A DNA stretch of 64,000 bases from assembly GCF_021290925.1 (NCBI RefSeq), contig NZ_JAJSLX010000001.1, positions 992,001-1,056,000 of the forward strand. The letters run 5' to 3'. Positions 25,973 to 35,666 of this stretch are shown in pieces. The stretch's first letter is position 1. Every line of letters begins with the position of its first letter. The translations under genes and the position numbers were made by a program. The notes under the pieces are model-generated. The model was not told the DNA's origin. It searched no databases and was given only the letters and a program-made list of their open reading frames with translations. The DNA comes from Sessilibacter corallicola. Lineage in GTDB: Bacteria > Pseudomonadota > Gammaproteobacteria > Pseudomonadales > Cellvibrionaceae.

Positions 25973-26671
25973 ATGCGTTACTACCGCCGCGCAAAAAATC
26001 GTGGAACTGAACAACTGAGTTGGCTTACCAGCAAGCACACCTTTTCTTTTGGCAGCTATTACGACCCCAATCATATGGGTATCTCGGCTCTGCGAGTCAT
26101 TAACGACGATTTGGTCAGCCCCGGCGCTGGTTTTGATACTCACGGCCACCGAGATATGGAGATTATTTCCTACGTGTTAGAAGGCTCAATTGAACACCGC
26201 GACAGCTTAGGTAATCGCTTTATTATTCCCGCCGGAGAAGTGCAACGCATGAGCGCAGGCACGGGAATTACGCATTCAGAGTTTAATCATTCCGGTAATG
26301 AATCCTTGCGCTTCTTACAAATTTGGATACAGCCTAACGTCGCTGGCTCGCAACCGAGTTACGAACAAAAGTCCATTCAACAAAGCGACGTATTAACACC
26401 GCTGGTTACGCCTGATGGCCGCGATGGCTCGTTATCGATGCAACAAGATGCCAGTATCTATCGATTGCAATTAGCGCCCCGCGAGACATTTTCATTGGCA
26501 AAGAGTAACCGCCCAGGTTACCTGCATATTCTCAATGGTGGTGGTGAAACCGGGCAATGCACGCTATCGGAAGGCGACGGTTTAGGAATACTCGACGAAA
26601 AAATAACAATCAAGGCAAACCAACCACTGTCTGCACTGTGGTTTGATTTGCCTTCGGTGAATCATTCTTAA
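25973..26671 (+). CDS. Pirin family protein (quercetin 2,3-dioxygenase-like)
   Basis: A 232-residue bicupin. The N-terminal cupin carries metal ligands in FDTHGHRDMEIISYVLEGSIEHRDSLGN and the second motif GEVQRMSAGTGITHSEFN. LRFLQIWIQP follows, and the C-terminal cupin is degenerate. E. coli YhhW of this family degrades quercetin; the natural substrate here is unknown. Cytoplasmic. The length matches the short bacterial pirins. It follows the LysR gene by 162 nt. Confidence 0.93.
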   Translation: MRYYRRAKNRGTEQLSWLTSKHTFSFGSYYDPNHMGISALRVINDDLVSPGAGFDTHGHRDMEIISYVLEGSIEHRDSLGNRFIIPAGEVQRMSAGTGITHSEFNHSGNESLRFLQIWIQPNVAGSQPSYEQKSIQQSDVLTPLVTPDGRDGSLSMQQDASIYRLQLAPRETFSLAKSNRPGYLHILNGGGETGQCTLSEGDGLGILDEKITIKANQPLSALWFDLPSVNHS

Positions 26672-26762
26672 ATAACGCAATGAACACTAAGAATTAAGAA
26701 GCTGAAAACTGAGCAGAGATCTCCGTCGACAATAATCCATTAAATCGACGTTATGTTATCTG

Positions 26763-27293
26763 CTAAGCTTCCTGCATATGATCGAGCAATGCTAAGCCTC
26801 CGTCTGATAAAACCAATCGATCCATATGATTCCAAAAAGCTATTTTTCGGGTCACTAATACGTTTTCGATTTCTTTTATCAACGGATTTTTTAAATCAAC
26901 CGCTTTGAGTATTTGGTCATACTCATCAACCTCGGCGATTTTTTCGATGTGATCTCGACTCAAACCGGCACTTGAATCAGTAATCACACTGATCAGTAAT
27001 GGAATTTGGGTAATACCGCGACACAGTACCACCAACAACGCTTGAATACGCATGGCAACGTCTGAAAGCACATCGTCCTTGCCAATTTCATTTAAGAAAA
27101 AACAATCGCCAAGTTGTTTTAATTCGTAGCCAATGCAGGAATACAACTGTTCGTAATGAGGACGATTTAATTCAGAGGCGAGTTCGTCGAACAATGGGTT
27201 CGGCACCATATGATCACCGTCGCGCTTTAGCTTATTAATTAAATTACCGTTAATTAATTCGCGGTAGATAACTTGGCTTAATTCTTTTTGCAT
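26763..27293 (-). CDS. jetB: Wadjet/condensin-like subunit JetB (MksE-like)
   Basis: A ~176-residue protein, last in the four-gene operon. In Wadjet (MksBEFG) systems the E-type subunit (KITE) binds the kleisin and helps the SMC complex extrude DNA loops; the system cleaves small circular DNA. The sequence is mostly helical (LFDELASELNRPHYEQLYSCIGYELKQLG). Recognition rests mainly on position, size and the neighbouring genes. The start taken is ATG 27293, 4 nt after the stop of the preceding gene, giving tight coupling; an upstream frame to 27338 overlaps that gene. Confidence 0.72.
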   Translation of the reverse strand: MQKELSQVIYRELINGNLINKLKRDGDHMVPNPLFDELASELNRPHYEQLYSCIGYELKQLGDCFFLNEIGKDDVLSDVAMRIQALLVVLCRGITQIPLLISVITDSSAGLSRDHIEKIAEVDEYDQILKAVDLKNPLIKEIENVLVTRKIAFWNHMDRLVLSDGGLALLDHMQEA

Positions 27294-27297
27294 TTTT

Positions 27298-28743
27298 TTA
27301 TTGACTCTCTGAATCAGACGCAGCAACACGGCTGACAAAACAACGCTTACGATAATTCAACCGCATTCCTTGGTATTCAATAGCGTGTTGAACAACTGGA
27401 ATAGCCAGTTCAACGTTGCCGTTGGCCGACAGAAAGGGAACGGCATCCATTAAATGGTTGAGCGAATAATTTTCTAGGTGATCACACAAATACTCGTGCA
27501 CGCCCAAATAGGCGTCGTCTTGGCTTTGTTGGTAATCAAAGTCTGTCATGACCGCGAGCATTTTCTCAATAAACTGGCGCTGAGCGATTTCTTTGTCAGA
27601 AGTGGGATCTCCCACTTTTGAAATCACCGGTTTCGGTTTATTGATTTCCGCTTCAATGCGCACACGCAAAATTTCATTGAGCGCAAAATTGCCTTCAGAC
27701 TTCGGCCAGTTAACATTGGCCGATTGCGCACGAACAAAACTCTTCAAGCCGCCCAACGGCCGCACGACTGAAAATACCGGATGATCGGCTCGCAACTTAA
27801 AATCGCGCAACAGGCCGGTTTGTTTTTCAATAACAGCGCCTCGCAAGGCGTTGTAGAGTTGTTCGGTACGGTTGTAGCGTCGGCGTTCATCTTCGGCGTA
27901 TTTTACGTAGCTATCCAGACCTTTTGCGATGTCGCCAACTTCTCGACCCATCGCCAAAATATGAAACTGAATACGTTGGAGACGCGCGACATGATCGGTT
28001 AATTTACGTTGCTCGAATCGGGTAATGATTTTTTTCAGCAACGCCATCGGCGCGGTTTCACCGAACAATTCGGTTCGAGCGCGACGAATGTCTAAACGTT
28101 CGTCCAAAAATTGCAGCGTCGGTGTTACGTGACGCTCGTGAATACGCAGAATTTCGTTCAGTGCAACCCGCACCTGATCCGAACGCGCTAAATCGATGTA
28201 CTTTTGCTCATCAACCACGTTGGCCAAACGTTCGGTTTGGCCTTTTAACGCCCGCACGTTAGATTTAAGGCGCGAGGCAACGTGCTGCAAGCTCGAATAT
28301 ACCGATGCAACCATCTCTTCGAACTCGTTATCACCAACGAGCCACATAATGTTGGGATCGCTCACTTGGCGGTAGCATTCTTCGAGCTGCTTCATCAATT
28401 GATTTAATTCCGCCGAGGACAATTCACGCAAACGTTTACTGTCGAGATGGCGCAACATTTCTAGGATAAAATCTTGCAACCGAAAACGGCCAGTGCGTCG
28501 ATCGGCGTAATTGAGTAAACCATTACGCTCCAAATTATCGAGACTTAACGTATCAAACAATCGACGCTTTTCGGTTTCATTGTGTTTATTGGCTACCGCA
28601 ACCAGCAGAGATTCGTAATCACTGATGGTAAATTCCATCGCGTGATTTCTAAAATCCGCCAGGGCGTGATCCATTAACCGAAAAAACAACGCTTTATTGT
28701 TGAGAATGGTAATAATCGTTTGATCACTATTAACAACAGGCAT
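27298..28743 (-). CDS. jetA: Wadjet kleisin-like subunit JetA (MksF/MukF-like)
   Basis: A 481-residue protein. An N-terminal winged-helix region (~40-100, DTLSLDNLERNGLLNYADR then FRLQDFILEMLRHL) is followed by long helices and coiled coil (about 120-330) and a C-terminal part. This layout is that of MksF/JetA, the kleisin that bridges the SMC heads. It lies 30 nt after the SMC gene and 4 nt before jetB. The assignment combines the helical MukF-like architecture with the unambiguous SMC and Toprim neighbours. Confidence 0.8.
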   Translation of the reverse strand: MPVVNSDQTIITILNNKALFFRLMDHALADFRNHAMEFTISDYESLLVAVANKHNETEKRRLFDTLSLDNLERNGLLNYADRRTGRFRLQDFILEMLRHLDSKRLRELSSAELNQLMKQLEECYRQVSDPNIMWLVGDNEFEEMVASVYSSLQHVASRLKSNVRALKGQTERLANVVDEQKYIDLARSDQVRVALNEILRIHERHVTPTLQFLDERLDIRRARTELFGETAPMALLKKIITRFEQRKLTDHVARLQRIQFHILAMGREVGDIAKGLDSYVKYAEDERRRYNRTEQLYNALRGAVIEKQTGLLRDFKLRADHPVFSVVRPLGGLKSFVRAQSANVNWPKSEGNFALNEILRVRIEAEINKPKPVISKVGDPTSDKEIAQRQFIEKMLAVMTDFDYQQSQDDAYLGVHEYLCDHLENYSLNHLMDAVPFLSANGNVELAIPVVQHAIEYQGMRLNYRKRCFVSRVAASDSESQ

Positions 28744-28773
28744 AACTTAATTCACCTACACTTCACTCGCCGA

Positions 28774-31725
28774 CTAAGCCAGCTCAAATGACGCTTGAGA
28801 CTCTACTGTTTTTAGTGATTCTGTTTCAGCAACATAAATTGCCAAACATTTATTGACCACCTCACCTTCGGTTACGTTGTGCAAATACACATCGTGCCAG
28901 TGACCAATGTGTTGGGCGATGTAACCGTTATTGTTCGGGTTGGCAACCAACAACACGAAATGATTGAACTCCACTACACGGCGTAACTCCGGCAGGTTGT
29001 CTTCGTCCAAACTGCCGATTTCATCGAATACCACAGGCAAGGTAAAGGTTACATCTTCAGGTACCAAACGACGCATCAATATGGCGAGCAATACTGCGTT
29101 GACCATACCGCTGGTACCGTTTGATTGCGACGTTGATTCTTTTTTGCCGTTAATCTCGTAAACGAATTTTACGTCGGTAACGATTTTCTCTAAATCCAGT
29201 TTGCCGTAACCCGAACCGGTGGTGAGATATTGCTCGCAGAAATCCATTAACCGTTGATAAAAAGAATCTTCCATCAGTTGGTCGGACGTTGAACCGTGAT
29301 TGGCCAATTCTCGACGCAACGTGTTAAAACCATCCAGGGTTTTAATTTCGATGGTCACACCAGTTAGGTTGGAAATTTTAACGCTGCCCAGCTGCGCATT
29401 AATGCGTTCTTCAAAGTTTTTAATGGCTCGCGCCATATTATCCAACAAACTGATTTCAACGCTGGTTTCATGGTTGTGGTTGCGAACTTGAATCAGGTGT
29501 TCTTTTTCTTTGGAATCAATATTTTCGAACTCGGAACGCAATTTTTGATAGGCGTCAGAAAAATCGATGGATTCTAAATCGGTGCGATGAGCAAGCTCGG
29601 CGTCTAATGCCAAGACATTACCAGAAATAATCGCTCTGAATTTTTCCAATGATTTTTGCTTATCATTTTTCAACGTATTTTGCAGCGTTTCGAGTGTACC
29701 CAGATGCTGTTCCACTTCGTCAACACTGAGCACCAAATCAATATCAACAGCCTCACTAACCGTTTCGCCATCCTCGGCAATCAGCTTTTTCAGGTATTGC
29801 AGCTGGGTATCACACTGTTTGATACGCTCAAAATTTTTCTCAATAGATGTGACTTTTTTGCGGGTTTCTTCTTCGATGGCAAAGCATTCAATGTATTGAT
29901 TGTTTAGAGTGTCTTTTTCGACTTCCAAGCTTTCTAGATAGTCATCCAAGCCCGCCAGTGTAAGCTGTTTTTCCTGCAAGTCTTCTTGGTCTCGATCCAA
30001 ACTCACTAAGGCTTTTATTTCATCATCAATTTCTTTCAGTTCTTGATGCTTTTCTTCCACCAAGGCGGTAGATAACTCACCGCCGGCTTTGATTAGGCGA
30101 TTGAGTTCATCGATGGACTTTTCGTTCTTTTCTTGTTGATCGCGCAGCTTATCCAGCTCTGCAATGATATTGTCTCTAAATGATTGAGCATCAAACGATT
30201 TAATTTGAAAATTATCTAACACCTCGCCACAAAATAAGACTTGATCGTTTTCAAGTTCGAACAATTCGGCAAAGCATTCAATGGCCTGAGTTTGAACAAA
30301 CATCGGCTCTTGAGACAAGCCTTTAAAGCCTGCATTCAAGCTATTTAAAATGGTGGCCGAGTGCTCATCTAAAAAGCTCAAAAAGCCTTGAGAATCTTCG
30401 GCCAATTGCTGGTCCAGCAATTTAATTTTAGTGGCAAGCTTAGTTTTATTGCCGACTAAAACCTCTAAACGAGCATTGGCTTTCTCTCTATTTTGAAAGC
30501 TCTCCAGCTCAACTTCAGCTTCTTTTTTAATTTCACGCAGATAATTACTGATATCAAACGCATCCTGGCTATCAATCACCGGGCCTTCACGGGCGATCAC
30601 TTCCTTGGCAAGTTCGATACTGGTGTTAAGCTTTTCAAGGTCTTTCACGATGGGCTTTCGCTCACCGTTTTTGGTGGATATTTCTGCGGTTTTACCCGCT
30701 AAGTTTTTTTCGATGCGTTTTCGATCCGAAACAAGGGCTTGGAGTTGCTCTTGCGCAGCTTCGTGCTCGGGCTGAAATTGATTCAACAAAGTAACAATCG
30801 CACCGCTCAGACCGGCAACGTCTTTGTGCCACTTACGCAGATTAAGACCGTAATCCCGATAGGACTTTCCTAACGCCAACCAATTTTGCTGGTGATTTTT
30901 AACGTTGTGAATGTGATTTGCTTCTTGACGTAAACGCTCGCGCTCAGAATGAATGCGTTTAAAATCGATATTCACCGGCTCTTTGCTGGTAGAGATTTCA
31001 CTATCAATAATATTCGCAATCGCCAGCGGTAAATTTTTGGTGTTTGCGCCTTTAATATCAAACGATAACTGCAACAACGCTTTAATGGATCGCATCATGG
31101 GCGGTTTTGGCAGCTGCACCAGCGGCATTAAACAAAAGCGAGTCTCTGGCTTTGTTGGGCTGACGCGGGTATACAATGCCGTGCGAATGGATTCTTGATC
31201 AATAAGCGCAATGCCTTTTTGAGCCATTAATTGCTGTTGAACCGTGCTCAAATTAAAATCAACGGGATGGCTGCCCATGCCCTGGTTAGCATCGGATTCT
31301 GTGTTCCAAAACAAATGACGAATATCGGCATAGGATTTGGGCACAGCAATACGGTTGTAACCCAACGCTTCTTTTGGGTTTTGGTGCAAAACAATACAGA
31401 AGTCACCTTGAATATTGGTGGCCTCTAAAATAATAAATGAGGTAGCGCTGGGAAAGTAATAACTGAAGCTCTCTTCTCCGGTATACACTTTACCACCGGA
31501 GGAAAAGCCAAATTTCTTTTCACAGGCTTTAAAATTAATTTCTGGCAATAAAAATAATTTCAGCGCATTGAGCGCCGAGGTTTTACCTTTGTTATTTTTA
31601 CTGAGTAAAGCAGCGGTTTCATCAATGGGAATTTCAACGTAGGCCGCACTGCCAGAATTCACCATAACTAGACGTAGAACTTTGTACAAGTCCCCATCGG
31701 ACAATAAATCAAAAACGTCATCCAT
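28774..31725 (-). CDS. jetC: Wadjet SMC-like ATPase JetC (MksB-like)
   Basis: A 983-residue SMC-type ATPase, the motor of the plasmid-defence complex. The Walker A region is SKNNKGKTS (residues 42-50), with Ser in place of the first glycine. Long coiled-coil arms (about 250-800) have a small central hinge. Near the C-terminus lie the ABC-signature-like QSNGTSG (~867-873) and Walker B PVVFDEIGSLDED (DE ~901-902). DNA loop extrusion and size-selective recognition of circular DNA are known for Wadjet SMCs. The start is 4 nt after the JetD stop. Confidence 0.88.
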   Translation of the reverse strand: MDDVFDLLSDGDLYKVLRLVMVNSGSAAYVEIPIDETAALLSKNNKGKTSALNALKLFLLPEINFKACEKKFGFSSGGKVYTGEESFSYYFPSATSFIILEATNIQGDFCIVLHQNPKEALGYNRIAVPKSYADIRHLFWNTESDANQGMGSHPVDFNLSTVQQQLMAQKGIALIDQESIRTALYTRVSPTKPETRFCLMPLVQLPKPPMMRSIKALLQLSFDIKGANTKNLPLAIANIIDSEISTSKEPVNIDFKRIHSERERLRQEANHIHNVKNHQQNWLALGKSYRDYGLNLRKWHKDVAGLSGAIVTLLNQFQPEHEAAQEQLQALVSDRKRIEKNLAGKTAEISTKNGERKPIVKDLEKLNTSIELAKEVIAREGPVIDSQDAFDISNYLREIKKEAEVELESFQNREKANARLEVLVGNKTKLATKIKLLDQQLAEDSQGFLSFLDEHSATILNSLNAGFKGLSQEPMFVQTQAIECFAELFELENDQVLFCGEVLDNFQIKSFDAQSFRDNIIAELDKLRDQQEKNEKSIDELNRLIKAGGELSTALVEEKHQELKEIDDEIKALVSLDRDQEDLQEKQLTLAGLDDYLESLEVEKDTLNNQYIECFAIEEETRKKVTSIEKNFERIKQCDTQLQYLKKLIAEDGETVSEAVDIDLVLSVDEVEQHLGTLETLQNTLKNDKQKSLEKFRAIISGNVLALDAELAHRTDLESIDFSDAYQKLRSEFENIDSKEKEHLIQVRNHNHETSVEISLLDNMARAIKNFEERINAQLGSVKISNLTGVTIEIKTLDGFNTLRRELANHGSTSDQLMEDSFYQRLMDFCEQYLTTGSGYGKLDLEKIVTDVKFVYEINGKKESTSQSNGTSGMVNAVLLAILMRRLVPEDVTFTLPVVFDEIGSLDEDNLPELRRVVEFNHFVLLVANPNNNGYIAQHIGHWHDVYLHNVTEGEVVNKCLAIYVAETESLKTVESQASFELA

Positions 31726-31729
31726 GAAT

Positions 31730-32539
31730 TTAGCCTAGGTAGGTCTCCTGCTCTAATTTCTTTTTGGTTTGGTACATATCATTTAACAAAGGGGCTATTT
31801 CAGGATACTTTTGTTTTGCATCGTGAATAAATTTTAATTCTTTATCGGACAATTCTTGAGGTGATTTTTCCAAGCGCTCACGGCAGTCTTTGGGATACAA
31901 AAACTGAATTGGAATTGGAAAATCTTTCAATAATGCGTTGAGTTTTATGTAGGCTAAAATGCCACCGGCATCAATATCGAACAGACAATACACGGATTTA
32001 AACTGCGATAAATAGTTTTTGTTACACGCTTTAGTCACCGCGTTGCCAGCGCCGTACAAAAACAGCAAAGATTCGCCTCTGAGTTTGGCATCGCAATATT
32101 CGTTGGCAAACACAAACGAATCATCCGGGCGCAAAAAATTTTGCATGTTTTCAATAATCAGCAAATGCGTGCCCGCATCGGGTTCCGGTTGCCAATCGTG
32201 ACCATCCCAGGAAACCGCCACCTCTGGCCGGGGCCAGTTTAAACGGTAGGTAACGAGCATGTTTCCATCGACAGGCACCTGGTGAGAATCCCCCGCTTGC
32301 GCGGCACTGACGCGATCGGTGACGGTAATTGCAGGCAAAAAGCGCTGTTCCAGCTTCATGCAGCCGTCGTCATCGAGAATCTTAATCGGCGTTTTCGAGG
32401 CGTAGTGAGATTCGCGCTCAAAGATTCGACACACAACGCTGGGCAAAACGTCGTGTTTGGCCATAACACCCAAAAATGACGACCATTCAATCATTTCGCC
32501 CGCGCGAATGGCCGCTAAAAATTCATAGGGAGTTTTCAT
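31730..32539 (-). CDS. jetD: Wadjet Toprim nuclease subunit JetD (MksG-like)
   Basis: A 269-residue protein and the first gene of the operon. The Toprim-type catalytic set is visible: Glu130 in HLLIIENMQNF, the glycine turn FLYGAGNAVT (~160-169), the DxD of YCLFDIDAGG (Asp188/Asp190), and the terminal QE (~264-265) in LEQETYL. JetD cleaves DNA held by the SMC complex. It is shorter than the ~350-400 residues I recall for well-studied JetD proteins, which points to a reduced N-terminal arm. The ribosome binding site is AGGTACAT. Having the nuclease gene first is unlike the JetABCD order of the type system. Confidence 0.82.
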   Translation of the reverse strand: MKTPYEFLAAIRAGEMIEWSSFLGVMAKHDVLPSVVCRIFERESHYASKTPIKILDDDGCMKLEQRFLPAITVTDRVSAAQAGDSHQVPVDGNMLVTYRLNWPRPEVAVSWDGHDWQPEPDAGTHLLIIENMQNFLRPDDSFVFANEYCDAKLRGESLLFLYGAGNAVTKACNKNYLSQFKSVYCLFDIDAGGILAYIKLNALLKDFPIPIQFLYPKDCRERLEKSPQELSDKELKFIHDAKQKYPEIAPLLNDMYQTKKKLEQETYLG

Positions 32540-32821
32540 ATGTACCTGGTACCTGTTTGGTCATCAAGCCGGCTATTGTAATTAACCTGGGGCGACTAAA
32601 ACAGAACTAACCAAGGTTTCTCGGGGATTGTTGGCACCGGTTGTGAATCAGCAAACCCTAAAGCGCGTAAAACTGTGAAATAGCGACAAAAATACTGAAG
32701 TTTGCTCCTAACACCGTCAAGTTTTGAGAGGCAAACGAAATAAACCGCGCAATCTGAACAGGTATTAAACATCGTCTAATCCGCAAGCTGGATACGTTCG
32801 TAAATTGCTTCAAATCAAATA

Positions 32822-32836
32822 AGCTATGATATAACA
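32822..32836. promoter_or_regulatory. Zur-like operator upstream of the zinc-independent gene cluster
   Basis: The minus strand reads TGTTATATCATAGCT, matching 11 of 15 positions of the gammaproteobacterial Zur core TGTTATAATATAACA, about 75 nt upstream of hisI. The downstream genes are of the type repressed by Zur in other bacteria, which makes the site credible despite the imperfect match. Confidence 0.5.
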
Positions 32837-32910
32837 TAACAATAAGTTTGTATTTCACCCAATGGAGCGCTACGACACGGCGTTCCCGACACAGGTAACC
32901 ACGGCTTCAC

Positions 32911-33327
32911 ATGAGACACAGCTACTTTCGAGCGCTAGAAAACCTGACTCACAGCACCAAATTACCCCTACCCGAAGTTATTGATCAACTGGCTTTCAAT
33001 AGCGATGGATTAATGCCAGTGATTACTCAAGACGCCGAGACTCTTGAAGTGCTTATGCTGGCGTGGATGAACAAAGAATCCCTGCAAAAAACCCTGGATA
33101 AAGGCCGCATGATCTACTGGTCACGCAGCCGACAAGAGTTCTGGGAAAAAGGCGCGACCAGCGGCCACATACAAGAGTTGGTGAATATGTCATTCGATTG
33201 CGACGGCGACGCCATTCTCTGCAAAGTCATTCAAACGGGTGCGGCTTGCCATACCGGCCGCAAAGACTGTTTTTATCTCAAAGTAAAACCCGACAATAAA
33301 ATAGAAATTTCAGGAAATCCCGCTTAA
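32911..33327 (+). CDS. hisI: Phosphoribosyl-AMP cyclohydrolase HisI (second-copy type)
   Basis: A 138-residue enzyme of histidine synthesis, opening the purine ring of phosphoribosyl-AMP. The motifs are VLMLAWMNKESL, GRMIYWSRSRQEFWEKGATSG, the Mg/Zn site FDCDGDAILCK, and the zinc cysteines in GAACHTGRKDCF. It stands apart from any his operon and heads a group with dihydroorotase, folE2 and carbonic anhydrase, a set known from Zur-controlled backup genes. Its stop overlaps the next start (TAATG). An upstream Zur-like site supports regulation by zinc. Confidence 0.9.
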   Translation: MRHSYFRALENLTHSTKLPLPEVIDQLAFNSDGLMPVITQDAETLEVLMLAWMNKESLQKTLDKGRMIYWSRSRQEFWEKGATSGHIQELVNMSFDCDGDAILCKVIQTGAACHTGRKDCFYLKVKPDNKIEISGNPA

Positions 33328-34667
33328 TGACTACCACATTAATTACCAACGCGTGCGTGGTTAATGAAAATCGTGCAGAGGTGATGGACGTTCGTATCGT
33401 CGATCAACGCATCGAAAAAATAGACAAACAGATTACTGCCAACGAGAACGAACAGGTAATTGACGCACAAGGCAACTGGTTACTGCCGGGCATGATTGAT
33501 GACCAGGTGCATTTTCGCGAGCCGGGCCTAACCCACAAAGGCAATATTGCCAGCGAATCTCGCGCGGCAGTTGCAGGTGGAATTACCAGCTATATGGAAA
33601 TGCCTAACGTCAGTCCCTCAACCACCACACAAGCCGCGCTCGATTTTAAATACGATATTGCCCAACAGCATTCGATGGCAAACTACGCGTTTTATTTGGG
33701 GGCAACCGAATCTAACCTTGAAGACATTAAAGCGTTAGATCCCGAAAAAACCTGCGGTGTAAAAGTATTTATGGGAGCGTCTACCGGTAATTTATTGGTA
33801 GAAAAACCACAGGCACTGGAAGCCATATTTCGAGACAGCCCAGTCACCATTCTGACTCACTGTGAATACGGGCCGGTTATCAAAAATAATCTAGCCAGCT
33901 TTCACAACAGTGGCAAAATACCAGTTATTACCGATCACCCAATCATCCGAGACGCAAACGCGTGTTATCAATCGTCTTCATACGCGGTGGGTTTGGCCAA
34001 GAAATTTCAATCCAATTTGCACGTATTACACATCACCACAGAAAAAGAATTGGAATTATTTTCTCCCGGCGCCATTGAAAACAAACGCATAACCGCCGAA
34101 GCCTGTGTACACCATCTGTGGTTTTCGGAACAAGATTATCCGCGCTTGGGCAATTTAATTAAATGCAATCCGGCGATTAAAGCCGAATCCGATCGCTCCG
34201 CTTTATTAAATGCCGTAAATACCGGTGTGATCGATATAATTGCCACCGATCATGCCCCGCACACGTGGCAGGAAAAAAATCAAGATTACAATCAAGCACC
34301 GGCAGGATTGCCGTTGGTTCAACACGCGTTATTAAGCTTGTTGGATCACGTTAAACAGTCGCGTTTTACCATTGAACAAATCGTCGAAAAAACCGCACAC
34401 AATCCAGCAAAACGTTTTAACGTTGTCGAGCGAGGATTTATCCGCGAAGGTTATTACGCCGACTTGGTGTTGGTATCGCCTAACCAGACCACGCCGGTCA
34501 CTCATAAAAATACCTTTTATCATTGTCAGTGGTCACCGTTTGCGGGTCACGAATTCTCGTCAAAAATTCTTTCGACCTGGGTCAATGGACAACAAGTATT
34601 TGACGGCCAACAACTCATTACAGAAAAGTCTGCCGGACTTCCACTCAGCTTTTTTAACCCAAATTAA
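33327..34667 (+). CDS. pyrC: Dihydroorotase, class with altered metal motif
   Basis: A 446-residue amidohydrolase that cyclises carbamoyl aspartate to dihydroorotate in pyrimidine synthesis. The usual HxH is here Gln60-Val-His62 (DDQVHFREPG). The lysine for carbamylation is in CGVKVFMGAS, other ligands in LTHCEYG and VLHITT, and the catalytic Asp in IATDHAPH. The Gln variant is also what I recall from Bacteroidetes enzymes, so it may be active with altered metal binding. It lies between hisI and folE2 in a zinc-starvation-type cluster, where a pyrC paralogue is commonly found. Confidence 0.88.
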   Translation: MTTTLITNACVVNENRAEVMDVRIVDQRIEKIDKQITANENEQVIDAQGNWLLPGMIDDQVHFREPGLTHKGNIASESRAAVAGGITSYMEMPNVSPSTTTQAALDFKYDIAQQHSMANYAFYLGATESNLEDIKALDPEKTCGVKVFMGASTGNLLVEKPQALEAIFRDSPVTILTHCEYGPVIKNNLASFHNSGKIPVITDHPIIRDANACYQSSSYAVGLAKKFQSNLHVLHITTEKELELFSPGAIENKRITAEACVHHLWFSEQDYPRLGNLIKCNPAIKAESDRSALLNAVNTGVIDIIATDHAPHTWQEKNQDYNQAPAGLPLVQHALLSLLDHVKQSRFTIEQIVEKTAHNPAKRFNVVERGFIREGYYADLVLVSPNQTTPVTHKNTFYHCQWSPFAGHEFSSKILSTWVNGQQVFDGQQLITEKSAGLPLSFFNPN

Positions 34668-34672
34668 AAACC

Positions 34673-35581
34673 ATGATTACATCGAAAATAATGCCGGATG
34701 TCGCCAATAGCGACGTCGCTAACTACGCTAGAAAACTACAGTGGGTAGGAATGGAAAAAATTTCTGCCCCCATAATAATTGAGAATAACGGTAAAGCTAT
34801 ACCTGCTGTTGCAAAAGCCGATCTCTACGTCAGTTTGGATCAAGAAGCGGTTAAAGGCATTCACATGTCGCGACTGCACTTATTGTTGAACAATCAACTG
34901 GCCAATACGACCATCAATTTTGACACCATTGATGCGCTATTGAAAGCCATGGTGGAATCTCAACAAGGCATCAGCAACAGCGCTAAAATTAATTTAACCT
35001 TTGATTTATTGCTAGAAAAGCCGTCGCTGCTCAGTAATGAACAGGGGTATCAATCTTATCCGATTACTGTCGCAGCCGAAAATAACCGTGGCGTCACTAC
35101 CGTAAAAACCACCCTTGAAATTCCATATTCCAGTACCTGCCCCTGCTCTGCATCTTTATCACGACAGTTATTGAGTGAAGCTCTGGATTCCGAATTTGAC
35201 TCTAACACCATTAACAAAGAACAGTTGTTGCAATGGATAGAATCAAAACAAGGCTCCATCGCGACGCCTCACAGCCAACGCTCGTACGCAACCATCACCA
35301 TGCAATACAGCGACGGTTATTTTCCTGACTTACCATCATTGGTATTTCAACTTGAAGAAGCCATCGGCACACCTGTGCAAACCGCCGTTAAACGCCAAGA
35401 CGAACAAGAATTTGCCCGTTTAAATGCTGAAAACTTAATGTTCTGCGAAGACGCAGCACGACGATTTAAAAATCTATTAGAACACCAAACCAACGTGACC
35501 GATTATTGGTTTAAAGTAGAACACCAAGAAAGCTTGCACGCTCACAATGCTGTGGTTATTGATCAGAAATACACAGATTAA
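34673..35581 (+). CDS. folE2: GTP cyclohydrolase IB, FolE2
   Basis: A 302-residue enzyme making dihydroneopterin triphosphate for folate synthesis. Unlike FolE it does not depend strictly on zinc, and it is a typical backup under zinc limitation. Recognised by MPDVANSDVANYARKLQWVG near the start, KADLYVSLDQEAVKGIHMSR, the active cysteine in STCPCSASLSRQ, and SQRSYATITMQY. The frame opens at ATG 34673; ATG 34691 (MPDV) matches the usual start of the family and may be the true one. It is only 5 nt after the dihydroorotase stop. Confidence 0.93.
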   Translation: MITSKIMPDVANSDVANYARKLQWVGMEKISAPIIIENNGKAIPAVAKADLYVSLDQEAVKGIHMSRLHLLLNNQLANTTINFDTIDALLKAMVESQQGISNSAKINLTFDLLLEKPSLLSNEQGYQSYPITVAAENNRGVTTVKTTLEIPYSSTCPCSASLSRQLLSEALDSEFDSNTINKEQLLQWIESKQGSIATPHSQRSYATITMQYSDGYFPDLPSLVFQLEEAIGTPVQTAVKRQDEQEFARLNAENLMFCEDAARRFKNLLEHQTNVTDYWFKVEHQESLHAHNAVVIDQKYTD

Positions 35582-35666
35582 AAGCAATTGAATCTACGTA
35601 AAAACCAAATTTTAAAAATTAACGTCTATAAATAACCGTAACGATTAAAATAAAGAGAAGATTACC

